Assembly: GCF_023091745.1 (NCBI RefSeq)
Contig: NC_068913.1
Span: 16,386,001 to 16,450,000 of the forward strand
DNA from: Budorcas taxicolor
Taxonomy: Eukaryota > Chordata > Mammalia > Artiodactyla > Bovidae
Direction of reading: 5' to 3'
Length of the DNA stretch: 64,000 bases
In this document: piece by piece, positions 57,391 to 64,000 of the stretch
How positions within the stretch are numbered: position 1 is the stretch's first letter
Layout of the letters: each line of letters begins with the position of its first letter
Translations under genes and position numbers: made by a program
The notes under the pieces: model-generated
What the model was told of the DNA's origin: nothing
Seen by the model: only the letters and a program-made list of their open reading frames with translations
Databases searched by the model: none

Positions 57391-57393
57391 CTA
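57391..57393 (-). promoter_or_regulatory. Gag-pol readthrough UAG
   Basis: On the minus strand, GACTAGGGGGGTCAGGGC places the gag stop TAG directly before a G-rich stretch in the same frame as protease. Gammaretroviruses suppress this UAG in a few percent of passages with help of a downstream pseudoknot. The signal appears intact, in contrast to the surrounding damage. Confidence 0.88.
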
Positions 57394-59069
57394 GTCGCTA
57401 TCCTCACCTGCATAGAGGATATGACTGTCTGGAGAGGGAGTCTCGTTCTTGGGGTTCTTGGGCCCCTCTTTTAGATTTTTCTTGGGGCATTTATCTTTCT
57501 AATGTCCAAACCCTTTACAAAACGCACATTGGTTTTTCTCAAGCTTATGCCTTGTCGTTTTTTCTTCAGTTTTTGAGTCCAATTTTTTCCTTTCTGGAAC
57601 CTGTTTTTGTTTTCAACCCCAGCAAAAAATATCTGGGCCAGCTCTTTTTGATTTTTACGGTTTTCTTCAGCTCTAAATTTTCTTTCTTCTCTTTTAATGC
57701 GGTCCTCTCTCTCTTCTGGGGTCTCTCTATGATTAAAAACTCTCTTGGCTGCCCTCACTAGATCTTGCAAGGATTGTTCATTTAACCTCTCTATCTTTTG
57801 TAATTTTTTTTTAATATCGGGGGCTGCTTGATTTACAAATGCTAACATAACTGCCGCTTGTGACTCATCTGCCTGTGGGTCCATAGGGGTATACTGTCTA
57901 AAAGCTTCCATTATCTTTTCAAGGAAGGCTGCTGGGCTCTCATTTGGTTCCTGCCTCACTGAATTTATTTTGGCCAAATTAGTTGGCTTTCTGGCGGCCG
58001 CTCTAAGGCCGGTCATAAGAGTCTGACGGTATACCCGGAGACGCTCCCTACCTTCAGCGCGTTCGAAGTCCCAGTTGGGTCGCACCAAGGGGAATCCCTC
58101 TTTAATGAGGTTAGGCTGTATTGTGGGCCTCCCATCCACCCCTGGCACATTTTTTCGAGCTTCTGACAGGATCCGCTCGTGCTCTTCTGTAGTGAAAATC
58201 ACCTGTAACAGTTGCTGACAATCATCCCAAGTGGGATTATGAGTAAAAAGGATAGACTCTAAAAGATCAATAAGACCCTGCGGTTTTTCAGAGGAGGGAG
58301 TCTGGGTTTTCCAATTGTACAAATCACTAGTGGAAAAGGGCCAATACTAATATGTCCGCTCTCCACCCTCTCTGGCTGGTCCCGCCCAGACCAGAAATGC
58401 GTGAACAGTGGAGGAGGGGACTTCTGGGTCTTCTTCCGCTACACTGGCCATTTCTCTTGTTTTTCCCCGAGTTCCCTGGGCGGGGCCCCCTTCTCTGGGA
58501 TGAGCTGAAGGCTCGGTTCTCCTCCTGGCCTCTCCCGATGAAACCTGTGAAAGCAAGGGCGGATGTGGATCCGCATACGGGGGTGGGAACAATTTGGTCT
58601 CCAGATCTATCAGATTAGGATACAGAGAAGATTCCTGGAATACCGGCTTTGGTCGATTTTCGTCCTTTTTTTCTTCTTTTTCTTCAGAAGCCTTCATTAC
58701 TAACACCTGTGGGCTTGGTGAGGTTGGAGTTGGGGAAGAGAGATGGGGAGGTTTAGGAGGAGTGAGAACAAAGGGTTTAAGCCATTCCGGCGGGTTCCTC
58801 ACTAGATCCTGCCAGACCAGAATGTAGGGAGTCTGATCTGGGTGCCTGGCAGGACTAGGAGTAAGCACCCTCTCTTTAACTGCCTGGATAATTTGGGGAT
58901 TGAAGGTTCCCTCTTGTGGCCATCCGACGTCAAAGGTGGGCCACTCGGCAGAACAGAAAGTCACCAGTTTGCTCTTCTTTACCAGTAACGAAAGATTCTG
59001 AGCTCTAGACTTGAAATCAGAGAAGTGGTTAATCATAAGAGATAAAGGAGTAGAAGTTGGTTGTCCCAT
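57391..59069 (-). pseudogene. gag: Gag polyprotein, broken
   Basis: Gag begins at ATG 59067-59069 with MGQPTSTPLSL, a matrix start with the N-myristoylation glycine, and has a matrix body with CSAEWPTFDVGWP. A proline-rich segment carries the late-budding motif PPPY (58575-58586). A TAG at 58347-58349 interrupts just before capsid, and the same frame continues YWPFSTSDLYNWK. Capsid (57471-58322) includes the major homology region QEPNESPAAFLEKI. The frame shifts in a run of six T on the + strand (57558-57563). In the nucleocapsid the single CCHC box (CAFCKGFGH, then a stop, then KDKCPKK) has TAG (57499-57501) where the family has Trp. The total length is near that of a normal gammaretrovirus Gag. 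Confidence 0.92.
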
Positions 59070-59204
59070 GATCACAGAAAAGTACACTGGGAGCCAACAG
59101 AGCACACAAAGAGCAGCGCAGACACCACAAATAGACAAACAGATAACAAACACAAGGTGGCCACCGACAATGCACTCAATCTTACCTGCAGGATGCTCAC
59201 AGAG
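59070..59204 (-). other. Open frame upstream of gag with hydrophobic stretch
   Basis: In the gag frame, no stop occurs from 59204 down to the gag ATG. The last 28 codons before the ATG encode a cysteine-rich hydrophobic segment (ICLSICGVCAALCVLCWLPV at its core). Some gammaretroviruses make a glycosylated Gag from an upstream non-AUG start with a hydrophobic leader. Whether this frame is translated is unknown; a GTG begins the hydrophobic part (59151-59153). Confidence 0.5.
59182..59190 (-). promoter_or_regulatory. Candidate major splice donor
   Basis: The minus strand reads CTGCAG|GTAAGATTG, a near-perfect 5' splice site in the leader between the primer-binding site and gag. This is where gammaretroviruses splice to make env RNA. 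The exon would end at about 59187. Confidence 0.7.
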
Positions 59205-59440
59205 CTAGCTGCCTCCCCAGCACGAAGCTAGGCCCCGGCCTTACGCTGACTTAATCCAGTATCAGAGCCAGCTGCCTCCCCAGCACGAAACCAGGCCCCG
59301 GCCTTACGCTGACTTAATCCAGTAACCAGAGCCAGCTGCCTCCCCAGCACGAAACCAGGCCCCGGCCTTACGCTGACTTGCCTCTGCACTTTACAGCCAG
59401 ATGCCTCCCCAGTAAGATACCAGGCCCCGGACTTAATCTG
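59202..59440 (-). repeat. Four tandem ~64-bp repeats in leader
   Basis: The motif GCTGCCTCCCCAGCACGAA recurs at 59208, 59271 and 59335, with a degenerate fourth copy (GATGCCTCCCCAGTAAGA) at about 59400, a spacing of 63-65 bp. Each of the first three contains GGCCCCGGCCTTACGCTGAC. They lie in the packaging-signal region of the leader. Confidence 0.92.
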
Positions 59441-59536
59441 GGTTTCTGCAACGTTAGCACCGGTGCTCAGAGCTCTTATCTCCTAACGAGGTTACTCCCT
59501 TCTACCAGGAGAGTTGTCCTCCCCGGCGGGACGGAG

Positions 59537-59554
59537 ATCCCGGACGAGCCCCCA
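59537..59554 (-). promoter_or_regulatory. tRNA-Pro primer-binding site
   Basis: The minus strand reads TGGGGGCTCGTCCGGGAT two bases after the 5' LTR end. This is the 18-base complement of the tRNA-Pro 3' end used by many gammaretroviruses to start minus-strand DNA synthesis. It is a perfect match to the usual tRNA-Pro site as I know it. Confidence 0.93.
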
Positions 59555-59556
59555 GA

Positions 59557-59856
59557 TGTTATGCTCCGAGCCCGTATCTCCGAACCGACCGAGAGAGCAA
59601 GTCCACCACAGTATTGCAAACGCGAGAAGGGAGTTTGTTTATTCCTAGCGCGCTAGGGCCCAAGTCTCATCCCACACAAGGGAATCTGACAAGAGCCGCG
59701 AACAAAGGAGTATGGCGGCTTATATACAGGCAGTTCTTTGTCTCAGTTACAGGAGTAGCTGGCGTTACATGATTGGCCAGGCAGGATGAGCGCATATCCT
59801 GTCTCTTTTTGGTAAACATGACTCAGGTCCTAGAGACCGTCGTTTGGTCCCTAACA
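59557..59856 (-). repeat. 5' LTR of provirus
   Basis: 300-bp LTR, TGTTAGGGACC...GCATAACA on the minus strand. Signals are CCAAT (59772-59776), a TATA box GTATATAAG (59719-59727) and AATAAA (59638-59643). The TATA box would start transcription toward lower coordinates. ATAT at 59857-59860 is the right target duplication. Confidence 0.95.
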
Positions 59857-59860
59857 ATAT

Positions 59861-61670
59861 TCACTTGCACAGTTCTTCATGGTCCACCCTAATTCCCAGC
59901 CCTCTCAGTTTTTAAACTTGGAGGCTAGGTTATAGGTCTTAAATTACTTCTCAAAATGACCTTCAACTCTCTCGGCTTTTTCTTCCTGGTTTTAGAGCAA
60001 GTCTATAATGGAAGAGACCAGAATGTACTTTTACCTGAAAAGGTCTGAAATCCTTTATTGACTGGGGAGTTTAGAGAGTGGGGAGGCCAGAAGAGCCGCT
60101 GGAAAGCTTAGCAGCCTCTGAGGGAAATAAATATAAAATGAGTCCCTTCACTTGTCCACCTCTGTGACATAAAAACAAATCTCCAGGACTTTGTGAGGTC
60201 TACATGTCTATCCCTTTTACATTCAAAGTGCTCAGAGATCCACTTGCCATGGCTTTATTAAGTTTAGAGTTGGGGAAATATTTTATATTTTATATCTCTG
60301 TCTTTAGAAATGTTTTCATCACAAAAATAATCCTAATATATAAAAGAGCAAGCAAGGACATACTATCCTGTCCCTAATAAAGAACTGAAAGGGGACACTT
60401 CAAAATTGGATCAAATAAAAAGAGTGGAGTGAGTAGCAACACATAAAGGTGCCAAATAAAGTTGGGGAAAAAAGGCTTTAAAGTGCAGCCCAAAAATACG
60501 AGGTTGTTCCTGGGAAGATGGTGGTGCCAAGGAAGGATTCATAGGAAGAACGTTACCGGTTTATTTCTGTTTCAGGATTGTCCTAGTGTCTGCCTTGGTG
60601 ACAAGGAAAAGACAGAAAGGAGTGGAAGTTCGTAGAGGTCAACTACTGCGTCAGAAAAGTGTGACAGGACACTTCGTTTTTCAGCTAAGACGTTAGAGTG
60701 GAAACGGGCACTGACTGGATAGTGAGTTCACTTGGGCGGGAACGCTGAGCAGGCAGGTCCTAGCAAAAGATGAATCATGGTCTCCGGGAGGAGACGTGAG
60801 CAGGCAGGAAGGAGTCTTGGAGGCAGCGCTGACAGATTCAACAAAATGAAACAAAACATGCAGCGCAGGACAAAAGCAACCCGGACACTCGGTCACATTT
60901 GAATTCAAAGAGAAAAGCGTGTGTCGTCGTTTCTGTCAGTCCCAGTGGACACACTAGATGATTAATCCATGAATGTACTCAACTCAGATTTAACTGGGCA
61001 TTTCTTTCATTTCAGAGGAACCTGAGACAGTCTGCTAGAGGAGAGCAGGGGCGCAGGGCTGCACCAGAGACGGGGCCTGACGCTGGTGCTGTTTTTGGCA
61101 GGGACGGGAAGGAAGCAGTGGCTGCAAGAGGGCTGCAGGAGGGGCCAGAACTGGGTGCCTTGGGAGCATGCTGGGTTTCCGGAAGTGTCCCTTCCTCCTC
61201 TATCATGGCTATCCCACCTGGCTGGAGGCATAAAGGACAAAGCCGCAGGACAGAGTTCCCTACTGAGCATCTCAAACTCGCTGGACTGTACAGGTGGCAG
61301 AGGCACGGGAAGCTACGTGATACCCCTCTCATCTGCTTTCTGGAAGCATGAGGCTTTTCCTGCCTCATTTTCTTATGTTTGCTCTAGACATGAGTACCAA
61401 AAGGGTTTTTCTTTCATAAGAAAAATGACATAGCACACACACATGATCAGTGGTAGATGTTGGGGAGGCAGAGGGTATGGTGAGGATCACATCCACAGGA
61501 TCGCCAATGTCTGGGTCCTGAGGGGGCAGAATCCAAACCCAGGGAAGGTACAGCCCAAAGACTGAACCCTAAGGTGAACTGTGACTTCAGTTAATAGTAG
61601 TGCATCAATACTGACTCTGCTGTACAGTGACCCACATTGATGCAAGATGTTAAAAGGGAATACTAAGGGT
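59861..61670. other. No gene seen
   Basis: Flanking unique-looking sequence. Frames of 70-118 codons on both strands around 61.0-61.4 kb overlap and show no domain; composition explains them. Confidence 0.45.
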
Positions 61671-61680
61671 GCGTGTGGGT

Positions 61681-61888
61681 CTTCCCTGGTGGCTCACTTG
61701 GTAAAGAATCTGCCTGCAAGGCAGGAGACCCAGGTTCAATCCCTGGAATGGGAAGATCCCCTGGAGAAGGGAATGGCAACCCACTCCAGTATTCTTGCCT
61801 GGAGAATCCCATGGACAGAGGAGCCTGGTGGGCTACAGTCCATGGGGTGATAAAGAGTTGGATATGATTGAGCAATTAACACACACAA
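61681..61888 (+). repeat. Bov-tA SINE
   Basis: Plus-oriented, from CTTCCCTGGTGGCTCACTTGG to the AGTTGGATATGATTGAGC tail. Looks close to consensus. Confidence 0.9.
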
Positions 61889-62184
61889 GTGTGTGGAGGC
61901 AGGAGAGGGTGTATATGGGACTCTACTATGTAAACTTCTGTAGACAAACTGTTCTAAAACATAAAGTAATAATTTTAAAAAATTTTAAAAGCTACAAAAA
62001 CTTTGAAATTCACTGCATTAAAAAGAAATTAACTTTAGGTGCAATTAGAAACAATCTGAAGATTTAAAATGTAACAAGTAATTTCACCAGTCATTGTGGC
62101 CTTTGGAAAAATGGGATTCTCGCTTTCCTGAAGGAATAGATCCCAATGCCAGCAAACAGCCTCAACTTGCTGGGGGGTGGGGAG

Positions 62185-62300
62185 GGCGGTGGGCACTGAC
62201 CAGCATCACCCGGAGCTCCTTAGAATTGAGGCCTCCCAGGCCCCTGCTGAAGGGGGAGGAGTCAGAATCTGCATTTTAACAAGATCCTGGAGAGGTTTCC
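62185..62300 (+). mobile_element. MER5-like hAT DNA element fragment
   Basis: Wording matches MER5A/B by eye: CAGCATCACCCGGAGCTCC, GAGTCAGAATCTGCATTTTAA and CAAGATCCTGGAGAGG. Ends are not clear. Confidence 0.65.
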
Positions 62301-62359
62301 AGGCAGGATAAGAAGCCCTAGCAGAGAGGTCAGAAACAGGGGGTATGGTATCAGGTGGC

Positions 62360-62560
62360 CTTGGTTCTGAGTTCGATTTATCACATGGTTTCTTCTAAGA
62401 AGGCCCCTGTGGTTACCTGAATGTCTTTAAGCCTCAGTTTTTAAATTTCCAGTACAAGGGGAGTGAGAGTACCTATGTCAGTGGGTTATTATGAGGATAA
62501 AATGAGGTCATGCTTGTAAAGCGCTTAGCATGGTGCTTAGCAACCCCCTCAAACAGTACA
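62360..62560 (+). repeat. MIR SINE
   Basis: Contains TTTAAGCCTCAGTTTTTAAA, GGGTTATTATGAGGATAAAATG and TTGTAAAGCGCTTAGCATGG, the 3' half of MIR. Confidence 0.75.
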
Positions 62561-62937
62561 AATGAACATAGTCAGTGAAGGTTAAGGATTGATATTGCTA
62601 ATAATGTCAATGATAGCAAATGTCGAGGAAGCATTTGAATTTCTTATGTTAGAGTTTTGCCTTTTTAACTTCCAATATAGTTCCCCACCACCACCAAGGA
62701 AAGAAGGAAGAAAGAGGGTGACTAAAGGAAAAAAGGAAGAAAAGTTATTTTTTAAAGGAATCATTATGTTAAAGTTACTCCTCAGATAATTGTCTGTCTG
62801 TGGACATGATGGGTCTGGTTCTCTTGGTATTCTGCATAAAAAACTAATGAATCACCTAGTCCAAATGACTCCTTGTTAGCTATTCATCTGACTTTCTTTC
62901 ACACAGAAAGAAATACAAGGGTCCCCTCCTAGTCCTG

Positions 62938-63147
62938 GGCTCCCCTGATGGCTTAGACGGCAAAGAATCTGCCTGCAATGCAGGAGACCTGGCTTCAATC
63001 CCTGGGTGGTAAGATCCCCTGGAGAAGGTAATGGCAACCCACTCCAGTATTCTTGACTGGGAAATCCATGTACAGAGGAGCCTGGCAAGCTACAGACGTT
63101 GAGGTCACAAAGAGTCAGACATGACTGAGCTACTAACACACACATGT
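62938..63147 (+). repeat. Bov-tA SINE
   Basis: Plus-oriented, from GGGCTCCCCTGATGGCTTAG to AGACATGACTGAGCTACTAA. TCCTAG occurs on both sides and may be a short target duplication. Confidence 0.87.
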
Positions 63148-63159
63148 CCTAGCAAAAGT

Positions 63160-63950
63160 TCGAATATGTCTCATCTAGAAGACATAGTCCCATGAGATGC
63201 CATGCTGGGACAGCCCTGGAACCTGCAACCTGCCACTGGTATTTGTTTTGGATCCTACCATTCCAAAAAAGGTGTTTAATGCTAAAATAATTTCTTTAAG
63301 GTGGGCAACTTAGGGAGTAGAATTGCATTTGATCTACACTGGACTCAGTGGTATGAAAGGTGTTCGTCTTCATCACGCCTTTTTATCTTCTGCATTTCGG
63401 ATGCTTTGATTCTGGGTGCCTTGCTGACCCTAGAGAGTCGGTCCCTCCCCAGGGCTGCCAAGTCCTGGAGGCAGTAAACTCAGGAAAGCCCGGAGTGTGA
63501 CCTTCATACACAAACTAACCAGCCCAGACAGGGACACCATGTATCCTCTATCTGGCTCTCACACTCTGGACTACTCTTCAGCCACCCTGCTCACCCTGGC
63601 ACCAGACAACCAGAGACGGCCCTCACTCCCCAGAGCCCTCTGAAATGATCCAAACCAGCCGGCCTGAGCCTGCTTACCTGGCTCCTCCTGTTCCTCCCCA
63701 CAGAAACCTCAGCAAAGGTCATAAGTGTCATGTTCTCCTCCAACAGCCTCTGCCTCCTGACTAACCCTGCTGCTCCCCCCCATGGCATCCACGGTGTGCT
63801 GTGCCCTCCTCTTGGGAAATGAAGCAGACTTTGTGCACCAAACAAAGGGGTGCCTTAGGGTAACTCCTCGCAGTGTCAGGAGGTATACGGTTTGTTTGAA
63901 TGAATAGGACGTCATCGCTATGTTTGAACATGGACAGTGATTCAGCTATG
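63160..63950. other. No gene seen
   Basis: Unassigned sequence. Overlapping minus frames at 63591-63915 have no recognisable domain. Confidence 0.4.
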
Positions 63951-64000
63951 AAGTGAAGTGTTAGTCGCTTGGTTGTGTCTGACTCTTTGCGACTCCATGG
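63951..64000 (-). repeat. BovA-type SINE cut by window end
   Basis: Starts AAGTGAAGTGTTAGTCGCTTGG and runs on past the window edge as TCTGACTCTTTGCGACTCCATGG, a reverse BovA 3' end. Confidence 0.85.

Larger units (their letters stand above)
51645..59856 (-). mobile_element. Complete gammaretrovirus-like provirus (class I ERV)
   Basis: An 8.2-kb endogenous provirus on the minus strand with all parts in order: 5' LTR (59557-59856), primer-binding site, leader, gag, pol, env, polypurine tract and 3' LTR (51645-51941). The gammaretrovirus relationship rests on several things: a tRNA-Pro primer-binding site, a UAG readthrough between gag and pol, an MGQ-type matrix start, a PPPY late motif, one Cys-His box, an overlapping pol/env junction and a CX6CC transmembrane subunit. 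The LTRs differ at only two aligned bases plus an end deletion, so insertion was recent. Many stops and frame changes in gag, pol and the env surface part make it non-autonomous. Confidence 0.95.

Noticed and set aside
59202..59440. Regularly spaced repeats, CRISPR-like at first sight
   Set aside because: Units are contiguous tandem copies of about 64 bp without unique spacers, in a retroviral leader of an animal genome.
61007..61433. Several overlapping frames of 77-118 codons
   Set aside because: Open on both strands with no domain; no promoter, splice or homology support visible.

Overview
The window is nuclear DNA from a ruminant, most likely a bovid. This rests on many Bov-tA/BovA SINEs, several BovB (RTE-type) LINEs, artiodactyl L1 3' ends and older mammalian repeats (L2, MIR, MER20, MLT1-like), in AT-rich sequence with (TG)n/(CA)n microsatellites. 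There are no bacterial features. The only host coding segment I can support is one terminal exon at 33.8-34.0 kb on the + strand. If it is real, the sequence upstream of it may be intronic and the sequence beyond about 34 kb lies downstream of the gene.

Layout. 1-8 kb: old minus-strand L1 sequence broken up by SINEs, a BovB with an inverted 5' half and perfect 12-bp target duplications (2076-4710), and a younger L1 tail. 8.16-8.62 kb: a solo LTR with a 4-bp duplication. 8.6-14.4 kb: mostly unique AT-rich DNA with a hAT-like element, SINEs and a (TG)24 repeat. 14.4-17.7 kb: a full-length 3.2-kb minus-strand BovB with 11-bp duplications. 18-24 kb: L1 sequence carrying a BovB 3' fragment. 24-26.5 kb: SINE cluster and L2. 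26.6-29.5 kb: a near-complete plus-strand BovB. 29.5-32 kb: old L1. 32.2-32.9 kb: a MER20 split by a SINE. 33.8-34.0 kb: the host exon. 34.4-35.8 kb: L1. 37-39 kb: L1 tail, L2-like and MLT1-like remnants. 39.2-43.4 kb: a minus-strand BovB holding a nested plus-strand BovB and a perfect 67-bp tandem duplication. 44-47 kb: an old L1 with a MIR. 48.4-51 kb: L2, a strong CTCF-type motif and SINEs.

The most informative object is a complete gammaretrovirus-type (class I) provirus on the minus strand, 51645-59856. Its order on the minus strand is 5' LTR, tRNA-Pro primer-binding site, leader with four tandem repeats and a splice donor, gag, readthrough UAG, pol (protease, reverse transcriptase, RNase H, integrase), env, polypurine tract and 3' LTR. 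The LTRs differ by only two substitutions plus a 3-bp end deletion. The coding region nevertheless carries about nine unexpected stops, about seven frame changes, a changed protease active site and substitutions at all three integrase catalytic positions. Recent arrival together with heavy coding decay suggests that an already defective element was copied in trans, or that the LTRs were homogenised later. The C-terminal part of env, covering the whole transmembrane subunit, remains open for 303 codons.

Beyond 59.9 kb the window holds unassigned unique sequence with SINEs, a MER5-like element and a MIR. Repeat family names come from recognising sequence features by eye; no database search was run.
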